Assembly (NCBI GenBank): GCA_005223185.1
Contig: NJBN01000015.1
Location: 1-57,980 of the forward strand
DNA length: 57,980 nucleotides
Origin: a candidate division LCP-89 bacterium B3_LCP
GTDB lineage: Bacteria; Electryoneota; B3-LCP
Direction: 5' to 3'
Made by a program: the position numbers and the translations under genes
Notes under the pieces: model-generated
The model's database searches: none
Told to the model about the DNA's origin: nothing
Seen by the model: only the letters and a program-made list of their open reading frames with translations
Shown: in pieces, positions 51,649 through 57,980 of the stretch
Numbering within the stretch: the first letter of the stretch is position 1
Layout: each line of letters begins with the position of its first letter

Positions 51649-52686
51649 TCAGACTTTTAAGAACTGCCAGGAAGGCGCTTCTATTTTCGTGTAACGAATG
51701 AACTGCGAGAAACTTTCGATCCTCTCACCGGAATTGGTTTTATTTAAACCAGCTACGACCAAGAGTTCGAACAGTGCTTTAGCCACGTGGCATTTTGGAT
51801 ACCGCAGTAAAAACGGTTCGCTGTGAGCGTATGCTCTCTCCACGTCACGATCCAATGGGAAATAACCGACAGTCTGCATTCTAAATCCAAAGTTCTCCAA
51901 TATAAAGCTGAACATCTGGTCGGCTGTTTTCTTGGCGGCATTTGACTCTACTTTGTTAAATACCAACTTCGGTTGAAATGTCTCCAGTACCATTTCCAAC
52001 CTGCCATGAACTTCGCGGCTCGCAGCCCTGATAGAACCGATCAGATTCCTGCGTTTGCGACTCCATCCCTGGTTCTGAAAATCGTTAATAATGTTGAGGA
52101 TATACTGCTCCTTTTTAAATTCCTGCTTTAACCGCCTTACGAATGCAGCTTTGAGAAAGCGATAGAATCCTAAGATTATAGGATCAATATTCTGAGTAAT
52201 CAGGAATCCAACAGGGGCTGCATTGAAGAAATCCAAATTATTGAAGGAAATATCCGGTCCTAAATCAACGATGATATAATCCGCTTCCAATTGGGACATA
52301 TTGCGAATTAGCTTCATTTTCTGCTGATAGAGAGGGTTGGATATCGAGACAATATCGGAGCCTCCTGCGATCAAACGCAGTTTAGGTGAAGGCGTGGATT
52401 CGAGAACTTCAGCTAAATAGGTCACTTCACCATGTATGAAGTCCTTCATGGTATATCTGGGTGTGCTTATTCCCAGCAGATTGGAAATGTCCGCTCCACC
52501 AAGGTCGGCATCAATCAGGATGACTTCATGTCCTAATGCAGCAAGTGCTAAGGAAAAGTTAATGGCGAAAGTTGATTTGCCAGTTCCTCCTTTACCGCTG
52601 GCTATGGCAAATATCTTCTTTTCCACTCCGAGGTCTTCTGCAGCGTCAGAAAAAATTGAATTGTTTGACTGGTTGGGAATCATCAT
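51649..52686 (-). CDS. MinD/ParA-family ATPase (FlhG/FleN-like)
   Basis: The 345-residue protein has an N-terminal tail and a deviant Walker A box (ASGKGGTGKSTFAINFSLAL), switch motifs (LIDADLGGADISNLLG; IIVDLGPDISFNNLDFF) and a long C-terminal extension ending in helices. It lacks an obvious membrane-targeting amphipathic tail. Family members position flagella, chemoreceptors, chromosomes or organelles. No flagellar, parB or microcompartment gene is adjacent. A promoter lies at 52730-52758. It is followed by a small Arg-rich gene likely made with it. Confidence 0.9.
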   Translation of the reverse strand: MMIPNQSNNSIFSDAAEDLGVEKKIFAIASGKGGTGKSTFAINFSLALAALGHEVILIDADLGGADISNLLGISTPRYTMKDFIHGEVTYLAEVLESTPSPKLRLIAGGSDIVSISNPLYQQKMKLIRNMSQLEADYIIVDLGPDISFNNLDFFNAAPVGFLITQNIDPIILGFYRFLKAAFVRRLKQEFKKEQYILNIINDFQNQGWSRKRRNLIGSIRAASREVHGRLEMVLETFQPKLVFNKVESNAAKKTADQMFSFILENFGFRMQTVGYFPLDRDVERAYAHSEPFLLRYPKCHVAKALFELLVVAGLNKTNSGERIESFSQFIRYTKIEAPSWQFLKV

Positions 52687-52729
52687 CAGTAATCTCGGTT
52701 ACCGGAACGTCATATTCATAATCAAAGTC

Positions 52730-52758
52730 AGTATAGCCATATTCTACGCGGGAGTCAA
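52730..52758 (-). promoter_or_regulatory. predicted sigma70-type promoter of the MinD/ParA operon
   Basis: Minus-strand TTGACT and TATACT are 17 nt apart, 44 nt before the ATG. Confidence 0.65.
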
Positions 52759-52854
52759 GCAAATTCTATTACCTTTAGAGGGAAGAAACTTTTCAAGAGG
52801 CAAAAAGTATAACATCACACAGCTAAAAACATCCATAAATACTCTGGAGGTTAC

Positions 52855-53337
52855 ATGAAAAGCAGGTTGAAATTGACAATGGGAACTGTTGTTCTAACGG
52901 CTTTTGTTATAAGCATAGCTCTGATGAAGATAGGATTTGCCGACAATCCTGAAAATGGAAACGGTAGCGTCCAAATTTCACAGACATCTACGGATATCCT
53001 TTTATTGGCTGATGCTTCCCAAGATTCTGAAGGCAGATCCTCTGACCTTTCGGCTATCTATGCTGAGTTGAGAGAATTAACCAAAAAATACCGCCATGCA
53101 AAGGAGCGCAGTTCCAAGGAACGTATAAGAGTACGTACTGAAGAACTGATGAATCATCTTTTCAATGCCAAAGTGCAACATGACAGAAAGCGGTTACAGG
53201 TTTTAGAAGAAAAAGTACGCAAGGTGCGAGAACGCCTAACGGAATTGCAATCACATAAAAGCGATTTAGTGCACAAGGGCGTCCAGAGAGCTCTTGACTC
53301 AGGTACACTACCAGATTGGGCACCAGATCAGGAATAG
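52855..53337 (+). CDS. secreted coiled-coil protein of unknown function
   Basis: A 160-residue protein with a signal peptide (VVLTAFVISIALMKIGFA, cleaved before DNPE) and a strong ribosome site (GGAGG). A short Ser/Asn-rich linker leads to a highly charged coiled coil (about 65-145; RELTKKYRHAKERSSKERIRV, then EKVRKVRERLTELQ). No family is recognised. It is divergent from the MinD/ParA gene and has its own terminator. It probably acts in the periplasm. Confidence 0.78.
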   Translation: MKSRLKLTMGTVVLTAFVISIALMKIGFADNPENGNGSVQISQTSTDILLLADASQDSEGRSSDLSAIYAELRELTKKYRHAKERSSKERIRVRTEELMNHLFNAKVQHDRKRLQVLEEKVRKVRERLTELQSHKSDLVHKGVQRALDSGTLPDWAPDQE

Positions 53338-53363
53338 TCTTGAAAACAGCACTTAGCTTATAG

Positions 53364-53390
53364 AGCGCCTGTGAAAAGGGCGCTTTTTTT
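53364..53390 (+). terminator. rho-independent terminator
   Basis: AGCGCC and GGCGCT arms with a short loop are followed by seven T. It lies 26 nt after the coiled-coil gene. Confidence 0.9.
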
Positions 53391-53456
53391 AGTTTAACAT
53401 TTAAGGTTTGCCAGGTAGAGTGTGATTATTGTTAAGAATCATTTAGGCAAAAGCTC

Positions 53457-53485
53457 TTGAAATATTTAAACAAAAGATGTATAAT
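53457..53485 (+). promoter_or_regulatory. predicted sigma70-type promoter of the transporter operon
   Basis: TTGAAA and TATAAT are spaced by 17 nt, about 70 nt before the EamA gene. Confidence 0.7.
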
Positions 53486-53556
53486 TGGAGCCAGATGAAC
53501 TACCCTTTAGGTCGATACAGAAATAAAATACTTTCAACCGTTCAACACTGAATCAT

Positions 53557-54453
53557 ATGACGACGTCCATACCCTATTTAGGTGAATCAATAGCACTGTT
53601 AACGGCGTTTGTATGGGCATTTGCGGTTATTTTATTTAAAAAAAGCGGTGAGGCGGTTCATCCCATCGGGCTTAATCTTTTCAAGAATCTTTTGGCGGCT
53701 GTATTGATTCTCCCCACAATGTGGTTCTGGGGTGAGACATTTTTACCGGATGTTTCAGCCACTGATTACTGGTTGTTAATATTTTCAGGTGCTATAGGAA
53801 TAGGCGTTTCCGACACACTGTTTTTCATGTGTTTAAACCGCTTAGGTGCAGGGTTGACGGCTATCGTTGATTGTTTTTACAGCCCTTCCATAATTGGATT
53901 ATCCATCATCTGGCTGGGTGAACGGCTCACTACTCTACAGGTTATCGGAGTTCTCCTGATTATTTCGGCGGTTCTAACTGCAACACAGCGAAAGGGACGG
54001 GGGAATATCTCCAGGAAAGATTTGGTATTAGGGGTTATTTTCGGCATCCTGGCAATGATCACTATTGCCACCAGTATAGTATCCATAAAACCACTCCTGG
54101 AAAGATCATCATTACTGTGGGTCTCCGAAGTTCGGTTGATGAGCGGTGCAGCCGTTCTCATTATAGCCCTCCTTTTTCATCCTCAGCGGAAGAAGATCGT
54201 TGGATCTGTCCTATCAGTGAAGAGCTGGAAATATACGCTTTCAGGTTCGTTTATCGGCGCTTATCTTTCGCTTATCCTATGGCTGGCAGGAATGAAATAT
54301 ACTCAAGCTTCAGAGGCGGCAGCTTTAAACCAGACCAGCAGTATATTCGTGTTCATTTTAGCGGCGATATTCTTAAAAGAACCGATTAACCTGCAGCGTT
54401 CTGCTGGAATTATTCTGGCAGTTGTAGGGACCTTCATTGTGCTGTTTGGATGA
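53557..54453 (+). CDS. EamA/DMT-family transporter
   Basis: A 298-residue inner-membrane protein with two EamA repeats and about ten hydrophobic segments. The first repeat starts LGESIALLTAFVWAFAVILFKKSG, a typical opening (split at the helix), and the second ends SAGIILAVVGTFIVLFG. Family members export amino acids, nucleosides or other metabolites; the substrate cannot be told. It is 3 nt upstream of an NmrA-like gene in the same operon. Confidence 0.92.
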   Translation: MTTSIPYLGESIALLTAFVWAFAVILFKKSGEAVHPIGLNLFKNLLAAVLILPTMWFWGETFLPDVSATDYWLLIFSGAIGIGVSDTLFFMCLNRLGAGLTAIVDCFYSPSIIGLSIIWLGERLTTLQVIGVLLIISAVLTATQRKGRGNISRKDLVLGVIFGILAMITIATSIVSIKPLLERSSLLWVSEVRLMSGAAVLIIALLFHPQRKKIVGSVLSVKSWKYTLSGSFIGAYLSLILWLAGMKYTQASEAAALNQTSSIFVFILAAIFLKEPINLQRSAGIILAVVGTFIVLFG

Positions 54454-54456
54454 TAT

Positions 54457-55329
54457 ATGATATTGGTGACTGGAGCCACCGGAAGAATTGGCAGGGAAGT
54501 CGTGAAGCAATTAGCTGTTTCAGGATTTCCCATGCGGGCGATGGTCAGGGATGACCGCAAAGCTGAATTGTTAAAGGATCATGCCCATGAGATTGTAGTT
54601 GCGGACTTTAGTGTTGAGGATTCGATGCGAAACGCTCTCGATGGGATAGAGAGCGTTTTTCTCTCAAGCCCTAGTCATCCCCGGCAGGTTGAATGGGAAG
54701 CAAATGTCGTCAGGGCTGCCAAGAAGGAGGGGATCAGGCACATTGTCAAAATATCCACATTGGGGGCCAAACCGGAAGCTGATTTATCCATGAGTCGATG
54801 GCACGGAGAATCGGAAAAGATGATAACCGAATCGGGTATCCCCTACACTTTCCTGCGCTGCCACAATTTCATGCAGAATCTGTTCGGTCTTATCCCAGAG
54901 GTCATATCTGACAGTACTATACGTCTACCGGTAGGAAGTGGTAAAGTTGCAATGATTGACGCGCGTGACGTTGCGGCTGCTGCTGTGGCAACTTTAACTG
55001 AAACTGGGCATGAAAATAAAATATACCGGCTGACCGGCGGGGAAGCTTTATCATTCTATGAAATTGCCGAGGCGATTTCGAATGTGATTGGTAAAGAGGT
55101 AACCTACCGGGACATCTGTTCTGAAGATGCAAGAAAGGAGATGCTGAAGCGGGGAGTCGCTGATTGGTTAGTGGACGATCTGATCAGATTGTACGATCAG
55201 TTTCGTGATGGTAAAGGCGCACGGGTTTGGGATGATTTCTATCGTATAACTGGCCGGCAGCCGATTATATTTCAAAGATTCGTCAGTGATTATACGCACA
55301 GGTTCAAGGAGCAATCTGACACAGCCTAA
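54457..55329 (+). CDS. NmrA-like NAD(P)-binding protein (atypical SDR)
   Basis: A 290-residue protein with an N-terminal Rossmann motif MILVTGATGRIGREVVKQL and the NmrA-type phrases FLSSPSHPRQVEWEANVV and YTFLRCHNFMQNL. Such proteins act as quinone/azo reductases or as redox sensors; the catalytic YxxxK of classical SDRs is absent. It follows the EamA gene by 3 nt. Its 3' end overlaps the convergent fabG-like gene by 4 nt. Confidence 0.88.
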   Translation: MILVTGATGRIGREVVKQLAVSGFPMRAMVRDDRKAELLKDHAHEIVVADFSVEDSMRNALDGIESVFLSSPSHPRQVEWEANVVRAAKKEGIRHIVKISTLGAKPEADLSMSRWHGESEKMITESGIPYTFLRCHNFMQNLFGLIPEVISDSTIRLPVGSGKVAMIDARDVAAAAVATLTETGHENKIYRLTGGEALSFYEIAEAISNVIGKEVTYRDICSEDARKEMLKRGVADWLVDDLIRLYDQFRDGKGARVWDDFYRITGRQPIIFQRFVSDYTHRFKEQSDTA

Positions 55330-56066
55330 ATACCGGTAGTCATACCTCCATCGACGAAAAGCACCTGACCGGTGATCAATGACGCATCATCCGAACAGAA
55401 GAAGAGATGGGCGGCGGCGATGTCTTCCGGTCTGGAGAACTTCTTCAAGGGGATCATCTGCAGCATTTGATCGCGCATTTCTTGCTTCAATTCCTGCAGC
55501 ATGGGAGTGTCCGTAGCGCCGGGCGCCACGCAGTTAACCCTAATACCGAAATGCGCTAATTCGACAGCAAGCGTTTTAGTCAAGCCAATGATGCCTGCTT
55601 TGGCAGCAGAATAATTCACCTGACCCGGATTGCCCAATGAAGCAACCGACGCAGTAGTAACGATGCGTCCGGATTTCTGGCTCATCATGTGGCGCATGGC
55701 TGCCTGGCAGCAGAGGAAAGTCCCCTTCAGGTTCACGTCCAGCACCAGATCCCACTTATCTTCGGACATTTTCAATGACAGCCCGTCACGAGTTATTCCC
55801 GCATTGGCAATCAGGATATCCAGTCTGCCGAATTTATCCACAATAGCTTTGGCAGTCGCTTGCACCTGTTCTCTGTTGGAAACGTCGGCAGTCATGGTGA
55901 AAACATCGCCGCCGATAGCCTTGGCAGCTTTCACCAATCCTTCTTCATTGACGTCAGTGATGGCGATTTTGGCGCCTTCTGCTGCGAAACGCTTTGCTGT
56001 TGCCAAGCCGATACCGGACGCTCCGCCGGTTATCCAGGCTGTTTTATCTTTAAGGTGGTGCTGCAT
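55326..56066 (-). CDS. fabG: FabG-like short-chain dehydrogenase/reductase
   Basis: A 246-residue classical SDR: cofactor site TGGASGIGLATAKRFA, structural NAG (LIANAGITRDGL), catalytic Ser in VTTASVASLG, and YSAAK (the catalytic Tyr and Lys). It ends LFVDGGMTTGI. It could be 3-oxoacyl-ACP reductase, or an acetoacetyl-CoA or alcohol/aldehyde reductase working with the aldehyde dehydrogenase immediately upstream. AGGAG precedes the ATG. No other fatty-acid genes are near, so the fabG name is by family only. Confidence 0.88.
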   Translation of the reverse strand: MQHHLKDKTAWITGGASGIGLATAKRFAAEGAKIAITDVNEEGLVKAAKAIGGDVFTMTADVSNREQVQATAKAIVDKFGRLDILIANAGITRDGLSLKMSEDKWDLVLDVNLKGTFLCCQAAMRHMMSQKSGRIVTTASVASLGNPGQVNYSAAKAGIIGLTKTLAVELAHFGIRVNCVAPGATDTPMLQELKQEMRDQMLQMIPLKKFSRPEDIAAAHLFFCSDDASLITGQVLFVDGGMTTGI

Positions 56067-56084
56067 GGGGGGCTCCTATACCAT

Positions 56085-56131
56085 CCGTAGGTTGTACCTA
56101 CGGCTATTCATGTTTGGCCCCATTCGGGGTC
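56085..56131. repeat. double palindrome between the dehydrogenase genes
   Basis: CCGTAGGT-tgt-ACCTACGG (56085-56103) is followed by GGCCCC-attc-GGGGTC (56116-56131). This two-hairpin arrangement with TATTCATGTTTGGCCCC between is a recurrent intergenic repeat in environmental genomes. It separates the aldehyde dehydrogenase from the FabG-like gene and could modulate readthrough. Confidence 0.75.
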
Positions 56132-56142
56132 ATTTATCTTCT

Positions 56143-57720
56143 TTATTCTGGCTTCTGATTCCCGAATTCCTTTATTATCGCATCAATCTGGTCTTCGGTG
56201 ATGCCGGAAGTGCCGTATTGTCTCTGAGAACCGGGAAGCGGCGATGGTGAAGCGGGCGCATCTGCATGGGTTTCAGGTTTGGCAGCTTCCTCTTCTGCTG
56301 GGCGGTAGTGGTACTGATCATCATAGCGCCAGCGCGCTGTAGGCTTGCTTTCTGTGGTAGTATCGCCTTCGTGGAGAGGATTAGTTTCGTAAGCTAACCT
56401 CTTTATATTTATCAGGTGCAGAGGAGTGACGTTATCACTGGTACTGGATCCCGCCCAGGTGCCGCAGCCTAAAGTCAGCGCTGGTTCCAGGCCGGTGGTG
56501 TAACCTATGGCTCCGTGCGTGGCAGGTGTGTTAACAAGCACGCGGAAGACGGGTTTCTTCAGCGCAAATTCACGGATGATCTTCTCATCGCGGCTGTGGA
56601 TGACCAGAGTGTGTCCGATGCCGCCGAAGTTCAGAATCTCCAGGCTCTTCTCACAGCCCTGTTCCCAACCGTCCACCTCGTAGAAGCAGATCACCGGAGA
56701 CAGTTTTTCGATGGATAACGGATAGTCCTTCCCCACTCCGGTCATGGGAAGCACCAGCATGCTGGTCTCAGGTGTTACCTCGAAGCCTGCCATTTCAGCT
56801 ATGCGGTGAGCGGGCTGTCCCACGATGCCGGAGTTAATTCCACCAGTGGATTTAATCATGGTCTTTTCCAGAGCAGCGATCTCCGAAGAGGTGCAGAAGT
56901 AGGCATTGTTGCGCTTAAGTTCCGCCACGACCTCGTCCTTGACTGGCAGATCAGCGACAATGGACTGTTCGGAAGCGCAGACGGTGCCGTAATCGAAGGT
57001 TTTGGAAGCGACAATGTCCTTCACTGCTTTGCGCACGTTAGCGGTGCGCTCTATAAAGGCGGGGACATTGCCGGGACCTACGCCAAAGGCAGGTTTTCCA
57101 GCAGAATAGGCGGCTTTTACCAGACCGGTGCCGCCGGTCGCCAGGATGACGTGAGTGCTTGGATTCTTCATCAGTTCCTGCGTGCCGGACATTTCGGGAA
57201 TGGACATGCAGAGAATGGCATCTTTGGGAGCTCCGGCGCGCTGAGCGGCTCCGGACAGAACGTTGCACACTTCGATGGTACAGCGCACGGCAGCCGGATG
57301 TGGCGACATGACGATGGGGTTGCGGGCTTTTATAGCAATGATGGCTTTGTACAGCGCCGTGGAAGTCGGATTGGTGGAAGGAATGATGGCTGCCACCACA
57401 CCCATCGGTTCGGCGATCTTATGCACCTTGCCGACAGAGTCTTCCTCGATAAAGCCGACTGTTTTCAGCGGAGCTATGTACTGAAGGAGATTACGGGTGG
57501 CAAAGCGATTTTTGGTTACTTTATCTTCGTATTTGCCGAAGCCGGTCTCTTCGACAGCCATTTTCGCCAGGCTCTCTGCGGCTTGATAACCGGCATCAGC
57601 CATAGCTTCGGTGATGCGGTTGACGTCTTCCTGGGAAAGTTCCTTCAGGGCAGGCAGTGTGCTTTCGGCTCGTGAAAGCAGTTCCCGCACTTCCTGAACG
57701 GATGATAGATCGCGGTCCAT
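56143..57720 (-). CDS. CoA-acylating aldehyde dehydrogenase with probable microcompartment encapsulation peptide
   Basis: A PduP/EutE/AdhE-N-type enzyme that converts acetaldehyde or a similar aldehyde and CoA to acyl-CoA with NAD+. The catalytic cysteine is Cys248 ([12 protein letters not shown]), and [10 protein letters not shown] and [14 protein letters not shown] are family marks. The enzyme core ends near residue 450. An Ala/Pro/Glu-rich linker (about 473-504) then leads to a short amphipathic helix ([14 protein letters not shown], 507-520). That layout is typical of cargo enzymes of bacterial microcompartments that carry a C-terminal targeting helix. No shell-protein gene is in the window, but the contig ends just upstream. 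A promoter lies at 57764-57792; no clear ribosome site is seen. Confidence 0.88.
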   Translation of the reverse strand: MDRDLSSVQEVRELLSRAESTLPALKELSQEDVNRITEAMADAGYQAAESLAKMAVEETGFGKYEDKVTKNRFATRNLLQYIAPLKTVGFIEEDSVGKVHKIAEPMGVVAAIIPSTNPTSTALYKAIIAIKARNPIVMSPHPAAVRCTIEVCNVLSGAAQRAGAPKDAILCMSIPEMSGTQELMKNPSTHVILATGGTGLVKAAYSAGKPAFGVGPGNVPAFIERTANVRKAVKDIVASKTFDYGTVCASEQSIVADLPVKDEVVAELKRNNAYFCTSSEIAALEKTMIKSTGGINSGIVGQPAHRIAEMAGFEVTPETSMLVLPMTGVGKDYPLSIEKLSPVICFYEVDGWEQGCEKSLEILNFGGIGHTLVIHSRDEKIIREFALKKPVFRVLVNTPATHGAIGYTTGLEPALTLGCGTWAGSSTSDNVTPLHLINIKRLAYETNPLHEGDTTTESKPTARWRYDDQYHYRPAEEEAAKPETHADAPASPSPLPGSQRQYGTSGITEDQIDAIIKEFGNQKPE

Positions 57721-57763
57721 AATGGGTTTTAAAGTTAATTGTTGAAGGTTTTGAAGTAATTTA

Positions 57764-57792
57764 AAGATAGGTTAATTTCGGATTAAAGTCAA
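57764..57792 (-). promoter_or_regulatory. predicted sigma70-type promoter of the aldehyde dehydrogenase
   Basis: Minus-strand TTGACT and TATCTT are spaced by 17 nt, about 45 nt before the ATG, with C-rich sequence upstream. Confidence 0.65.
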
Positions 57793-57854
57793 GGGGGGAT
57801 TGGGGGTGTTGTTTATGGAGAGGGTATAGTCAAGCGTCCGGTCATCCCTGCGGA

Positions 57855-57980
57855 CGAGTCTGTCCGAGAATATTTATTACCGGACATAACATAATCTCTT
57901 TGGAGATACGAATACTAAGATAGCGTGGATCAGCAATTCAATTGTTCTTTGAAAATCTGCTAATCTGATCCCATGCGGTC
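57855..57980. repeat. 126 bp terminal inverted repeat, right copy
   Basis: Exact reverse complement of bases 2-127. It begins directly upstream of a GCGGACGAGTCTGTCCG hairpin and runs to the last base of the window. Confidence 0.9.

Noticed and set aside
1-57980. The whole window as a linear mobile element with terminal inverted repeats
   Set aside because: The interior carries heme, pyruvate kinase, tRNA and acetyl-CoA pathway genes and no transposase, integrase, replication or phage genes. An assembly break at a dispersed repeat explains the ends better.

Overview
This 58 kb window looks like one complete assembled contig from the chromosome of an uncultivated, anaerobic, autotrophy-capable bacterium of the FCB superphylum. 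Three things point there. Four secreted proteins end in the type IX-secretion (Por) C-terminal sorting domain, with YPNPFNPTT, VYDVSGRLV and GKIVLMK-like motifs. A full carbonyl branch of the Wood-Ljungdahl pathway is present. Promoters are sigma70-like (TTGAC(A/T), 17 nt, TATATT) and Shine-Dalgarno sites are clear, unlike Bacteroidota, whose promoters have a TTTG/TAnnTTTG form. Candidate phyla such as Electryoneota, Zixibacteria, KSB1 or Latescibacterota fit. The exact phylum cannot be fixed from this sequence alone.

Layout. 1-1.64 kb: a cluster of dispersed palindromic repeats around one AT-rich membrane-protein gene. 1.64-6.4 kb (minus): a tightly overlapping tetrapyrrole operon with precorrin-2 dehydrogenase, hemC, a cobA-hemD fusion, a beta-carbonic anhydrase and hemB. 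6.5-8.8 kb: a small ORF and a divergent pyruvate kinase. 9.3-14.9 kb (minus): three secreted proteins, one carrying a palindromic insertion inside its sorting domain and one frameshifted. 15.2-16 kb: a stand-alone response regulator and tRNA-Glu. 16-24.6 kb: a secreted deacetylase-like protein, a phosphoesterase/sensor-kinase pair, endonuclease V and another sorting-domain protein. 24.8-28.3 kb: an unknown protein, then a DPP III-like lipoprotein, a YbjQ protein and a PTS EIIA protein. 28.5-37.8 kb: murQ, a PAS/HD-GYP protein, an outer-membrane operon and a 1368-residue PAS/GAF histidine kinase.

37.8-51.4 kb is the metabolic core: a core-MetE-like methyltransferase, cooC, CODH (cooS), CooF-like ferredoxin, an FAD oxidoreductase, acetyl-CoA synthase (acsB), a second nickel-chaperone ATPase, the corrinoid iron-sulfur protein subunits acsD and acsC, a flavin-binding protein and a DUF166 protein. 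CO2 would be reduced to CO by CooS, combined by AcsB with a methyl group carried on AcsCD, and released as acetyl-CoA. The MetE-like protein could divert that methyl group to methionine. An AT-rich gene with a TIR-like or deoxyribosyltransferase-like domain is lodged in the middle of this operon between repeat sequences.

51.4-58 kb holds a MinD/ParA ATPase with a small Arg-rich partner, a secreted coiled-coil protein, an EamA transporter, an NmrA-like reductase, a FabG-like reductase and a CoA-acylating aldehyde dehydrogenase whose C-terminal tail looks like a bacterial-microcompartment encapsulation peptide. The contig begins and ends with the same 126 bp sequence in inverted orientation. 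No CRISPR array, phage, integrase or transposase gene was seen.
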